From a virus, in the IMG/VR virus record IMGVR_UViG_3300025131_000352, positions 1 through 26,479 of that record: a DNA stretch of 26,479 nt, one strand, 5' to 3'. Below are positions 1-8,049 of the stretch, piece after piece (positions within the stretch are counted from its first letter, which is position 1; the number at the start of each line of letters is the position of its first letter). Made by a program: the position numbers and the translations under genes. The notes beneath the pieces are model-generated. The model was not told where the DNA came from. It saw only the letters and a list, made by a program, of their open reading frames with translations, and ran no database searches.

Positions 1-1002
1 TGTACTGAGTGTGTAGACACCCGCCGCTGAACCAATAAATGTGTTGCTACTGCCGGTTGTACTGTATCCAGCAGCTTGGCCCATGCCTGTGTTGTAACCC
101 CCGCTGACAACTGCTGCAAAAGCGTTATTACCCACGGCGGTGTTATCAGCACCGTCAGTCAAAGCACCCAAAGCATCTTTACCAACCGCAGTCAGATAAG
201 ACGCACTCGTCGCTACGTCTGCTGCGCCAGAACCTACGGCGGTTGCATTGCTGCCGGTGAATACTGCAAGTGCGCTTGTACCAATTGCTGTGTTGTTACT
301 AACACAATCCGCGTTTAATGCGGTTGACCCAACTGCTGTGTTGTTAATGCCGTCAACTGTTTGTAACGCACCGTGACCAATCGCTGTGTTGTCGTTTCCA
401 GACGTAGCTACGCCCAATGCGTCTTTGCCAACTGCCGTTAAACCAGTCTGACTACCGGCTACATCTGCTGCACCACTACCAACGGCAGTTGCATTGCTTC
501 CGGTGAATGCGTTTAGTGCGCTACGGCCAACCGCGACGTTGTGATCGCCACCCACACCCAAAGCACCAGATAACGCCCCAGTTCCTACCGCAGTATTTTC
601 TTGACCCGATGTGAGGCCGTTCAAAGCGGCATAGCCTACGGCAACATTGTAATCTGCATCAGCGTGATTCGCTGAATCCAACGCGAGACTGCCTATTGCC
701 GTATTGCCTTCCATAGAAGACAAACTTGACTCCAACGCATTATTGCCAACCGCCGTATTGTGTATCTCTGGTGAACCGCCACTACCCAAACCGTGGCCAA
801 TGTCCAGCGAGCCGACAGTCATCGTCGGTACAGATATGGACATCACATTGGACGAATCCTCATCAATCGTAACCTTGCTGCTGCCGGTGGACGCAAGCCA
901 TTGCATCACCTCGCCACTCGCACCATCCGACTTGATGATGGGTTCGTTCTCGTAGGACGTACCCGATGTGTGAATCGAACTCTGTTGTGTAATTCTTGCC
1001 AT
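1..1002 (-). CDS. Tail fibre / adhesin-like protein with YadA-head repeats (partial, runs off left edge)
   Basis: A 334-codon open frame starts at the ATG at 1002 (MARITQQSS) and is still open at base 1, so the C-terminus is missing. After a roughly 80-residue N-terminal region come about fifteen short repeats of the form N-T-A-V/I-G-x-x-A-L. These are the left-handed beta-roll repeats seen in the heads of YadA-type trimeric adhesins and in some phage fibres. An 82-residue (246-base) larger unit is repeated: the FTGSNATAVGSGAADVA segment occurs twice. The N-terminal region is probably the virion-attachment part. It begins 3 bases after the stop of the 126-residue gene, with no Shine-Dalgarno, so translational coupling is likely. 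A host-binding role is inferred from the repeat type and from its place after the head genes. Confidence 0.75.
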   Translation of the reverse strand, partial: MARITQQSSIHTSGTSYENEPIIKSDGASGEVMQWLASTGSSKVTIDEDSSNVMSISVPTMTVGSLDIGHGLGSGGSPEIHNTAVGNNALESSLSSMEGNTAIGSLALDSANHADADYNVAVGYAALNGLTSGQENTAVGTGALSGALGVGGDHNVAVGRSALNAFTGSNATAVGSGAADVAGSQTGLTAVGKDALGVATSGNDNTAIGHGALQTVDGINNTAVGSTALNADCVSNNTAIGTSALAVFTGSNATAVGSGAADVATSASYLTAVGKDALGALTDGADNTAVGNNAFAAVVSGGYNTGMGQAAGYSTTGSSNTFIGSAAGVYTLST

Positions 1003-1005
1003 GAC

Positions 1006-1386
1006 TTAATAAGCTGTTCCTGGTGTGTGACTACTATCGTTAGTTTGTACAGTAAACAAAACAGCAGAGCCATTACTTGAATCATCTGTACACGCTGTTA
1101 CAGACTCATAATTAGCATCACTTAGATCTACTTGTGACATAGGAGAAACTTTTACGTGATACGTTGTAGTAGTAGCATTTGCAGCAACAGATAAAAGTAT
1201 GTTGTTGCTGCCTACATTTTGAACTAACGCTACAGAATATCTATAGCGGCTGGACAACAAAGGCGCACCTGTAAGCAAATTAGTTACAGAACCGCCCGAT
1301 GCACCAGACTGATTGATAGCCGTTACTGCTGGTGTATTAACCGTACCATTCTCAGCAAGACCTAAAGGTAATTTAACTGTAGCCAT
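1006..1386 (-). CDS. Hypothetical 126-residue virion protein
   Basis: The protein begins MATVKLPLGLAENG and is rich in Ser, Thr, Val, Asn and Ala. Alternating hydrophobic residues suggest an all-beta fold. No motif was recognised. It lies between the capsid candidate and the fibre in the late operon, separated from the capsid gene by a strong 13-bp hairpin. That position suits a head-decoration, head-tail joining or fibre-attachment protein, but the sequence does not settle which. The start at 1386 follows an AT-rich stretch without a Shine-Dalgarno, like most genes here. Confidence 0.7.
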   Translation of the reverse strand: MATVKLPLGLAENGTVNTPAVTAINQSGASGGSVTNLLTGAPLLSSRYRYSVALVQNVGSNNILLSVAANATTTTYHVKVSPMSQVDLSDANYESVTACTDDSSNGSAVLFTVQTNDSSHTPGTAY

Positions 1387-1407
1387 AATATTTTAATAGA
1401 AAGTAAT

Positions 1408-1447
1408 TATAGGGTAGGTGGCCCAAGAGTAAACCACCTACCCTATG
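1408..1447 (-). terminator. Intergenic hairpin after the capsid gene (weak or partial terminator)
   Basis: A perfect 11-bp stem (1411-1421 with 1434-1444) extends to about 13 bp with A-T pairs and has a 12-base loop. It lies 9 bases past the capsid stop codon. On the minus strand it is followed by an AT-rich stretch but no real U-tract. It may therefore be a leaky terminator or an mRNA 3'-end stabiliser that lets the capsid message outnumber the downstream fibre message. Confidence 0.6.
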
Positions 1448-1455
1448 TGTGTTGT

Positions 1456-2937
1456 TTACGACGTACGACGACGCTTGTAGATGATTGGTAAACAATACCG
1501 AGCATCTCCAGCGATACCACCGATAACAGCCTGAGAGATAAACTTCAGGTAGTCACCGTAGACGTTAAGTTCTGAACCGCTGTCAGCATCAAGCGCGGCA
1601 GAGCCACCGCCATTAGCAGTCGGAATCAAGAACTGATCCGTCAAGTGAACTTCGCCGTTCCACTTCATACCGTAGAACTTCTTAGCACTCATGTTCTTCG
1701 AGGCGAACTCTTTTGGCGGAGGGCCAACGTTGATCGTCTTGAAGGCATCTGCGCCGACGAGAAACGCTATCTCGTAAGAAGCGTTACCTGCATCATTCGT
1801 AGAACCATCACTATCGAAGCCAGTATCACCATCACCGATTGCTGTGTAAGCTGGATTCGGAACAACCTTATCACCGCTTGTTACCTTTTGCGGTACAACA
1901 AAAGTACCGTTATGGTCAAACCGCATTGGATACGGATCGAACTTCGCCGTGATCTTACCAAACAAATCACCTGCAAAACCATCTTGCAGAAGATTCATGT
2001 TAGCAGGAGCAAGTGTAGTTGTTCTTACGGTTGCTGACGAACTCAAATCATCAGCAGCAGAACTAGTAGCAGTCCGTAAGCTATCATCCCACAACAGCGA
2101 AGCCCATGCTTCCGTAGAACAGATGAGGACATACTTGCCCTTAACCATTTCAGAAGTTTTAGGCGCACCGTAAGTGCGATCAAACGTAGGAGCTTGAATA
2201 TCTTCCTGCAATACAAGCATTGCCTTGAAGATCTCCTTCAGCGTAATAGGCCCAGCAGGCACATTACCGTCAACAGAACCACCAGCGGTTCCGTCAGTAC
2301 AATCTTGACGGAACTGATCGCCACTAGATTGTGCTATTGCTGCCGTTGTAGCTCCTGCAGTATCAAGGCCATTCTCAATCGTACGAATCTGAGCTTGAGT
2401 AAGTGAAGTCTTACCTATGCTAGTATCGTGAGCAATCTGAGAACTTAAACCCTGCCCAGAGATATAGGCTTCTGGAGCTTGATAGTACATCAAAGTACGA
2501 ATGAACGCATTGTTTGCACATTGAATCTGCCTAACAATGTCAGACTGAGCGTAGCTTAGATGATCTCTCCAGAACGATTCAAAGTTTGAGAGGAAGCGGA
2601 AACGATTCGACTCAAATCGGTGCATTCCAAGAGACGCATCTTCTGTACGCTCACCAACTGTGAACTGATCTTTCTTCGGGAAGTTCGTTAAAACTTCTGG
2701 CATGAAAACTGTACGAAGTACAGGCGAGGGCGTTGGAGTTGTCCCTGTTAAGGTACTCCCCATATTAGGTTGCCACGGAATAGAGCCAAACAGAGTGTCA
2801 TAAACATTCCATTTGGGATAAAGGGCAACCTCGTTTTTTGCCAGATAATAACTGAGGGCTTTAAAAGCATCTGCAGTTGGACTGGCAGCACTATTAGCAG
2901 CATTAACTACTGATGCTGCGGTTACTGAACTAGCCAT
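1456..2937 (-). CDS. Putative major capsid protein
   Basis: A 493-residue protein, MASSVTAASVVNAANSA onwards. The assignment rests mainly on context: it directly follows the scaffold-like gene and portal, it is of suitable size, and it has its own consensus sigma54 promoter (3103-3117) with a roughly 150-base leader, which fits a very highly expressed protein. The N-terminal 30 residues are Ala/Ser-rich. The body mixes aromatic-rich helical segments (FESFWRDHLSYAQ) and Gly/Asp/Asn-rich loops, as in HK97-fold shells of large insertion-bearing type. The C-terminus is basic (YKRRRTS). I could not assign a specific capsid family by eye. The start at 2937 is preceded by an A-rich stretch (AAAGAAAGAT), not a clear Shine-Dalgarno. 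Confidence 0.72.
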   Translation of the reverse strand: MASSVTAASVVNAANSAASPTADAFKALSYYLAKNEVALYPKWNVYDTLFGSIPWQPNMGSTLTGTTPTPSPVLRTVFMPEVLTNFPKKDQFTVGERTEDASLGMHRFESNRFRFLSNFESFWRDHLSYAQSDIVRQIQCANNAFIRTLMYYQAPEAYISGQGLSSQIAHDTSIGKTSLTQAQIRTIENGLDTAGATTAAIAQSSGDQFRQDCTDGTAGGSVDGNVPAGPITLKEIFKAMLVLQEDIQAPTFDRTYGAPKTSEMVKGKYVLICSTEAWASLLWDDSLRTATSSAADDLSSSATVRTTTLAPANMNLLQDGFAGDLFGKITAKFDPYPMRFDHNGTFVVPQKVTSGDKVVPNPAYTAIGDGDTGFDSDGSTNDAGNASYEIAFLVGADAFKTINVGPPPKEFASKNMSAKKFYGMKWNGEVHLTDQFLIPTANGGGSAALDADSGSELNVYGDYLKFISQAVIGGIAGDARYCLPIIYKRRRTS

Positions 2938-2970
2938 AATATAATATCTTTCTTTTTAATGTGTTAAAAC

Positions 2971-3023
2971 AAAAAGGCGAAGAACAACCAGCGCGTTCTC
3001 CATACGCTGCGATGCCCTTCGCC
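2971..3023 (-). terminator. Branched terminator-like hairpin in the capsid leader
   Basis: On the minus strand GGCGAAG (3023-3017, read as the complement of CTTCGCC) pairs with CTTCGCC (complement of 2976-2982) and is followed directly by five U. Inside is a second 5-bp stem, CAGCG with CGCTG (2989-2993 and 3005-3009). The form is that of an intrinsic terminator, but it lies between the sigma54 start (about 3091) and the capsid ATG (2937). It could end transcripts from the scaffold gene, act as an attenuator, or be a stable 5' leader structure. Confidence 0.5.
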
Positions 3024-3063
3024 CTAAAGTAGCAAACAATAAAAAGAGACGTTATATCCCTCT

Positions 3064-3079
3064 GGGTATGCCCTTACCC
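3064..3079 (-). other. Small hairpin near the 5' end of the capsid transcript
   Basis: A 5-bp stem (GGGTA at 3064-3068 with TACCC at 3075-3079) has a 6-base loop. It would lie about 12 bases into the transcript that starts near 3091. It may protect the 5' end. It is a short structure and could be fortuitous. Confidence 0.3.
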
Positions 3080-3102
3080 CTTTGTAGCACAATACACTAT
3101 AA

Positions 3103-3117
3103 GCAATAACCGTGCCA
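3103..3117 (-). promoter_or_regulatory. Sigma54 (RpoN) promoter for the capsid gene
   Basis: Read on the minus strand the element is TGGCACG, GTTA, TTGC, with T before it and T after it. It matches the -24/-12 consensus TGGCACG-N4-TTGC(T/A) at every fixed position and has exact GG-N10-GC spacing. Predicted start of transcription is near 3091, leaving a leader of about 150 bases to the capsid ATG. It lies in the gap between scaffold and capsid. Confidence 0.88.
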
Positions 3118-3122
3118 AATCG

Positions 3123-3152
3123 GCTAACTTCTGAAACTTTCTACAAACTTAT
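3123..3152 (-). promoter_or_regulatory. Three 10-bp-phased AGAAGTT-type motifs upstream of the capsid sigma54 promoter
   Basis: Read on the minus strand, three 10-base units begin ATAAGTT, AGAAAGTT and AGAAGTTA. The last ends 7 bases before the -24 element. The same pattern is found beside the sigma54 promoter at 11303. It could be the binding site of a phage or host regulator. It overlaps the last codon of the scaffold gene by only a few bases. Confidence 0.55.
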
Positions 3153-4270
3153 AAGTTCATCCAATCTGGAATGCTCAGATCGTCTGCGCTAACAGATGTT
3201 TTAGAAGAACCCTTGCGTCTAGTCTTAGGTTCTTTACGTTTTGATTCCTTCGTTTTAACTTTCTCCGCTGTTGACTGTGCTGACTGTAGTTGTAGCGTAA
3301 CAAACAAGTTAGAAGCAAGCTCAGCTAACGGATGACTGCGGAACGTTTTAGGTATCGCTTTTTCAAAAGAGTTCTTTACTGCTTTAATTGACGTAGTGCC
3401 AATGTTAGGTAAAACAATCTCCTCGTTAGCTACCTTCTCATCCGTGAGCCATGCGAAGTTTGACTTCTGCTCACTCTCCAGTAGCGTAACAGCTTCATTG
3501 TAGTTGCCTTTAAACGTTTTGCTAACGTTTTCCATGTTATCCGAAAACTTACGGTTGAGCGTGACAGCTTCTTGTAGGGCCATCTCCACGTCAATCTCAG
3601 CCTGTTGCGTTGGCTTGTATGATTCTTTATTAAGCACCATACTGCCCTTATCATCATAGCCTTGTATGCTACTCCATGACTCGCCGTTGCGAATCTTGAT
3701 AAGTTGTGATCGCCAATGTTGTTGCTCTTGCTGCGCTTTCGTGAGGTTAGTATATGACTCTTTGTACTCATCACTAAGTATGTATGCGTCAGGATGGTCA
3801 GCCGTTTGCTGTGCTGACGTATCTTCCAGTTTCTTCTGCAACGCTACGTTCTCGTCAGACTTCTTTGAGAAGTGTTCAAACGCCTCGTTAGACATCTGCT
3901 TGAGATACTTTGCATCTTCTTCGCTGTACTTACTGTAATCGCGAGCCGCTGGAATGTTTTTAGTAGCACTCTTTAACTGACCAGAGAAGCCATCTTCCTC
4001 TTCTTCCTCAGAAGATTCCTCCTCTTCTTCAGTTTCCTCTTCCTCTTCAGAAGATTCAACCTCCTCCGCTTCTTCTACAACTTCTTCCTGCGGTTCTTCC
4101 TGCGGTTCCTCTGCAAGTTCCTCTGCAAGTTCCTCCTCAGGAACTTGTTCCTCTTCAACCGTCTCAGCGTCATCTAATAGATTGCCGCCGTCTAGTGGGT
4201 TAAACGCATCTTCACTCGCTTGTTTAATTAGCGAATCCTCTACATCCGTGTTCTGTAATACTGTCTGCAT
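3149..4270 (-). CDS. Putative capsid scaffolding protein
   Basis: A 373-residue protein with no recognised enzyme motif. Residues about 30-95 are extremely acidic: long Glu runs with Pro, Ser and Thr, including repeated EEPQEE-like units. The middle is predicted helical and coiled-coil-like (Gln/Lys/Glu-rich, residues 110-260). The last 50 residues are strongly basic (KTKESKRKEPKTRRKGS), then a short acidic tail. Acidic helical N-part and basic C-terminus placed between portal and capsid is the usual layout of phage scaffolds, whose basic end binds the shell. The sigma54 promoter for the capsid begins about 30 bases past its stop. It overlaps the preceding 83-residue gene by 47 bases. Confidence 0.72.
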   Translation of the reverse strand: MQTVLQNTDVEDSLIKQASEDAFNPLDGGNLLDDAETVEEEQVPEEELAEELAEEPQEEPQEEVVEEAEEVESSEEEEETEEEEESSEEEEEDGFSGQLKSATKNIPAARDYSKYSEEDAKYLKQMSNEAFEHFSKKSDENVALQKKLEDTSAQQTADHPDAYILSDEYKESYTNLTKAQQEQQHWRSQLIKIRNGESWSSIQGYDDKGSMVLNKESYKPTQQAEIDVEMALQEAVTLNRKFSDNMENVSKTFKGNYNEAVTLLESEQKSNFAWLTDEKVANEEIVLPNIGTTSIKAVKNSFEKAIPKTFRSHPLAELASNLFVTLQLQSAQSTAEKVKTKESKRKEPKTRRKGSSKTSVSADDLSIPDWMNL

Positions 4271-4475
4271 TGTGTGTTAATGTTATTATGTCATCCAACT
4301 CGATCAGCTTTGCCACAAGCCGACAAGCTAGTTCAGGGTTCTCTTTTACCGTGGCAAATTTTATTTCCCGCAACAACTTCTCGCGACGCTCACCTAAGCA
4401 GCTAACGAACATAGCTGTCTGTCGGCTAGCGCACCAGCCGTCAACTTGCTGGCGTAGGATTTCCTGGCTGCCCAT
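4224..4475 (-). CDS. Hypothetical 83-residue protein between portal and scaffold
   Basis: A small helical protein (MGSQEILRQQVDGW onwards) with a charged central helix and four Cys. It fills the only gap between portal and scaffold, overlapping portal by 35 bases and scaffold by 47, all in different frames. That tight nesting and the protein-like composition (LACRLVAKLIELDDI) favour a real gene. Function is unknown. A head-assembly accessory role is only suggested by position. Confidence 0.55.
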   Translation of the reverse strand: MGSQEILRQQVDGWCASRQTAMFVSCLGERREKLLREIKFATVKENPELACRLVAKLIELDDIITLTHNADSITEHGCRGFAN

Positions 4476-6132
4476 TGCTTTGTCCTAAAATGTCTGTAAC
4501 TTTAGCTTGTAACATCTTAATCTGTGGCGCAAAATCCTGCGCTTCTTCGTTAAGTTGTCCAGTTTGCGGATCAACGATAAGTGAGTTTATAATCTGCATG
4601 AGCTGTTGTAGCAGTTGATCTTTCTCATTACCAGTCTGCAGCATCTCTGCGTATGCCTCACCTTCGTCGGGAAACATAAGACGCATCATGTTCTGCAGGA
4701 ACACAGGCGCAAGTGCCGTTTGTGATACAACACCCCACGCTTGCATCATCTTCTGTGATTTCTCCTGACGTTCAATAACATCTACATCACCAGCAGGTTT
4801 AATGTTAAACTCGTGGTTAAGGTACATGTCAAGTGATGCTGCAGGGCGTAGCACACCAGCAACTACACGTGACTGGTAAATGCGCCAGCACCACTCGTAC
4901 ACATCTTTAAGAGCGATAGAGAAAAGCGACACTTGCGTTGACGACAACATCTGAGCTTCGTTAGAAGCCGCTTGAATTTCCGTAGCAGTCTTGCGACTGT
5001 CTTGGCGATTCATCGCCGCGTAGTTTATCTGCGACTGCTCCTGCGCATTCTGCGACATGAGAGACTGAATCGCGCTAACCATAGATGTGTCAGGCGGTCG
5101 CAGTTGAAACTGTTTGATGTTCGCATCTATCAAAGCGCCGTTTTGAAACCTAACAGATGTTTGTACGTTAGTGTTGTTAGGGTCTTCGTTATCCTTCGCG
5201 AAGTAGAAGTTTGCAGCGCGTCGATGTGCCGTCACGAACGATGACATGAGTGACGTGATAGTCTCTTGCGTCGTACGATCTGCGAAAGCGCGGCCTGTTG
5301 CGTTCTGCACGGCGCTATCCTCTTGTATGTTATACGGAAATATAACGTATGGATACTGCGTTTCGTCGCGCAGCATTTCGCCGTCTCGCCGACCAAGGTA
5401 TAACGGTCGTGGATCGCGTAGCCAATCGTCACACTTTGCGTTACATGACCACGCTACATACACTTTGTTATCGTGCTTAAAGAGAACCTTCTCCACTTGA
5501 TAGAGCGATTCAACTTCTGGTGCTTGGCCGTGATCATCTACTAAGCGATCAATAATGTCCTCGTTAAAGTCATCATTCTCAACCATGTCTAGTAGTTGTA
5601 TAGCTGTGAAGTAGTGCCGATGTACAATCATCTCACACGCTTGTACGTCACGCGTATCTTCTGGGAATCCGAAGTCTTCGTAATTGACGGCTTCAATAGC
5701 GAAGTGGCCTGGCATGTCCTCGTCGAACTGCACTTCCGCTATGCTATAGCCGTGCAACTGCATACCGTCGATGATTTTGAATAGCGGCACTTGCCAACCA
5801 GAGTAGCGCGTCTTATCTGTGAAGTCACGCTCAAGCTCCCCTGTAGCTGCTGTAGGCTCGGTGATAGATGTGAAGATCGCGCTTCTACGACTACCTGTCA
5901 CATACGCTACATACTTAGACTGCTCTCGCCGAATGTTTGTGTCGATGATGTGCGCCGGTACGAGAAACTCATCTTCGTCTAAATGACCGTCTGAACGTTC
6001 CGCATCTACGTCAATATCTAATTTACGCGAGTTTCGATTCTCTAATGCTGTCGTTTCAAGCGTTCCTATTACACTCAACAACCCTTGTATGGGAGTTGCT
6101 GCATCCTCGTATTTTGTGAGATCTTTATCCAC
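4441..6132 (-). CDS. Portal protein
   Basis: A 563-residue protein downstream of the large terminase, overlapping its end by 8 bases. It has the size and features of portals: an acidic N-terminal part, a central region with SGWQVPLFKIIDGMQLHGYSIA-type sequence (wing/clip region), and a long helical C-terminal region. The C-terminal region contains the typical TATEIQAASNEAQ segment (around residue 385) found in many podovirus-like portals. The portal forms the dodecameric vertex through which DNA is packaged and to which the terminase docks. The C-terminus is Gln/Asn/Pro-rich. The order terminase-portal-scaffold-capsid strongly supports the call. Confidence 0.87.
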   Translation of the reverse strand: MDKDLTKYEDAATPIQGLLSVIGTLETTALENRNSRKLDIDVDAERSDGHLDEDEFLVPAHIIDTNIRREQSKYVAYVTGSRRSAIFTSITEPTAATGELERDFTDKTRYSGWQVPLFKIIDGMQLHGYSIAEVQFDEDMPGHFAIEAVNYEDFGFPEDTRDVQACEMIVHRHYFTAIQLLDMVENDDFNEDIIDRLVDDHGQAPEVESLYQVEKVLFKHDNKVYVAWSCNAKCDDWLRDPRPLYLGRRDGEMLRDETQYPYVIFPYNIQEDSAVQNATGRAFADRTTQETITSLMSSFVTAHRRAANFYFAKDNEDPNNTNVQTSVRFQNGALIDANIKQFQLRPPDTSMVSAIQSLMSQNAQEQSQINYAAMNRQDSRKTATEIQAASNEAQMLSSTQVSLFSIALKDVYEWCWRIYQSRVVAGVLRPAASLDMYLNHEFNIKPAGDVDVIERQEKSQKMMQAWGVVSQTALAPVFLQNMMRLMFPDEGEAYAEMLQTGNEKDQLLQQLMQIINSLIVDPQTGQLNEEAQDFAPQIKMLQAKVTDILGQSNGQPGNPTPAS

Positions 6133-7675
6133 TTTCTGCTAACCTTTCATTCAATTGTTCTACCTCTGAAATTATTTCATCGCTCCAGCCTGTTGATGCA
6201 AAATATGGTGTGTTACGCGACGGGCGTTTTAACCTACCTTCTAGCGTAATGTTAGTGTTCTGCGGTTCTTCTGTGATGTTGTTTAATGCGTACTGAACGA
6301 CATCCCGTGATATAGCACGTTGTGGCAGTATGCCACGATAGTCAGAGAACGCAAGTACAAAAGCATCAGCACGGTCAGGCGATTCATGGCCCTTTGCTTT
6401 CGCTTGTCTTTTACTTTCAAGCTGTATCTTGTTCGCGGGAGTTATCGTGTAGTACCGTGACGCTAGCTGCTTACGTAACGTAGTGTCTTGCGGTATTATG
6501 ATCTCGAAATTCTCTATGTGATGCTTAACGCTGTACCATAACTCCGCGCCTCTGTTAAGATACGCTAGCTTATTGTAAGGCGCGGCTTGGTTTAGTATGT
6601 ACTTGACAGGCCATCCATCACGATACAGTTGATCGAGGATAGGCTTACCAAGACCACCAGCATCCCCGTAGATGACGCTATTATTGTTATCTAAATCATA
6701 TCTGTAGAAAACTTCTGCGAGCTTCTCAAGTAAGACTGTTGTGTCTTGAAAACGAAACGCTTCTACACCTATGATCTTGTTACCGTTGCGGATTACGACA
6801 ACCTGCTCATCGCCACCTGCTGAAAGATCAAGCCCAGCTATGTTATACGATTCTTCTACGTGTTCGATGTCGTATGAATCTGACTCGGCGATTGTTGAAA
6901 AGTTTATGACAACCTGCTCCTCAAGGCCACCGAAGTCTGCGAGTACCATAGAGCGATACAACGCAGAACTTTCACCATACATATCACGCACGTCATCAAT
7001 GTAATCATCACTCAAGTGCGGACAGTCAAACGCTGTTACATGATGCTGTTTCCATTTACCGCCAACACACGCATTGTAGAAATGCCCTGACGGTAGGCCA
7101 GGACTTGAGACATCTACGCGTTTGGTGAACCCCGTGCAACGAGCAAGCGCCGTGAAGATGTCGTCGTGAATTGACTTAGCTTCACTCACCAGTATAGCCA
7201 TGTGGCCACCTGGAACTGGTGGATGCCAGCCCTCTGCTCGCCCTGCTTCATCCGTTACAAACAACTCTATCGTAGAACCATTAACTGTGTTCTCGTAGCG
7301 TCTGTAGTTCTGCTTCCAAATAGGAGCGCCAAACAGTTTGTTTTGTGCTGTTGTTAACTGTTTTATATACTTATCTGTTTGACGATCTAGCTGATTACCT
7401 GACGCAGAAGTGATAACGCATAGGCTATTTTCGTAGCGTAATGATAACCAAACAGCACACGGCGCAACGATGAAGTTGTCCTTACCACTACCATTAGCTG
7501 CACGAACAACAGCGCGGTAAGGTTTATCAGCGGTTGAAGGTTGCGCGAACTCTTTAAGTATTTCTATCTGCCACGGATGCAGTTTAACATGACCATCTAA
7601 CAACGCATCATCACACACGAGAAGCATCTCATGCGGATCAGTAAACTTGATAACGTTTGTCTCGTGGGTTAGCAT
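6125..7675 (-). CDS. Terminase large subunit (packaging ATPase and nuclease)
   Basis: A 516-residue protein with both domains of a large terminase. The N-terminal ATPase has an LHPWQIEIL adenine-type motif (32-40), a Walker A of the ANGSGKD form (60-66), and a Walker B candidate MAILVSEA. The C-terminal RNase H-like nuclease has acidic residues in GLDLSAGGDE, the YGDAGG segment, and ESPDRADAF near residue 440. The final residue of Walker A is Asp, not Thr/Ser, a variant also seen in other phage terminases. It pumps DNA through the portal and cuts concatemers. The ATG shares a base with the small-subunit stop (TAATG), so the two are translationally coupled. Confidence 0.93.
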   Translation of the reverse strand: MLTHETNVIKFTDPHEMLLVCDDALLDGHVKLHPWQIEILKEFAQPSTADKPYRAVVRAANGSGKDNFIVAPCAVWLSLRYENSLCVITSASGNQLDRQTDKYIKQLTTAQNKLFGAPIWKQNYRRYENTVNGSTIELFVTDEAGRAEGWHPPVPGGHMAILVSEAKSIHDDIFTALARCTGFTKRVDVSSPGLPSGHFYNACVGGKWKQHHVTAFDCPHLSDDYIDDVRDMYGESSALYRSMVLADFGGLEEQVVINFSTIAESDSYDIEHVEESYNIAGLDLSAGGDEQVVVIRNGNKIIGVEAFRFQDTTVLLEKLAEVFYRYDLDNNNSVIYGDAGGLGKPILDQLYRDGWPVKYILNQAAPYNKLAYLNRGAELWYSVKHHIENFEIIIPQDTTLRKQLASRYYTITPANKIQLESKRQAKAKGHESPDRADAFVLAFSDYRGILPQRAISRDVVQYALNNITEEPQNTNITLEGRLKRPSRNTPYFASTGWSDEIISEVEQLNERLAESG

Positions 7676-8049
7676 TAACCTACTTTTTGTGCGGGTACAC
7701 CGAGCGCGGGTTTGCCGTTAATGACATCCTGCGCTCGTTGCATACGCTCCGTGAAATCCGAGAAGTTGATATTGTGTTTGGTTTTCTCTTTATCGTATTG
7801 TAGACCGGCGAGGAATTTCGCTGCGTCATTACGTACACGCTCAGTCTCGCCTGTTTCCATGATCTCAAGAAGCACGTTCATGGCCCTGTCACCGATGTCA
7901 TCCAGCTTACTTATTGCTTGCTGTGCTGATGGGGAGTCAGGAGCTACGAGGTCAACGATCTCTTTATCGTAGCGTAGGTCAACGGCAACTTCTTCGTTGG
8001 AGAAGCCCATCTTCTTTAGCTGATAGATTTGCTCGTTAGCTGCGCTCAT
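7675..8049 (-). CDS. Terminase small subunit
   Basis: A 124-residue protein directly before the large terminase. Residues 5-35 (QIYQLKKMGFSNEEVAVDL) look like the helix-turn-helix DNA-recognition part of small terminases. A helical oligomerisation segment follows (AMNVLLEIMETGETERVRNDAAKFLAGL). The length is typical. It recognises phage DNA and regulates the large subunit. It begins with an ATGA overlap with the 1034-residue gene and ends with a TAATG overlap with the large subunit. Confidence 0.85.
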   Translation of the reverse strand: MSAANEQIYQLKKMGFSNEEVAVDLRYDKEIVDLVAPDSPSAQQAISKLDDIGDRAMNVLLEIMETGETERVRNDAAKFLAGLQYDKEKTKHNINFSDFTERMQRAQDVINGKPALGVPAQKVG

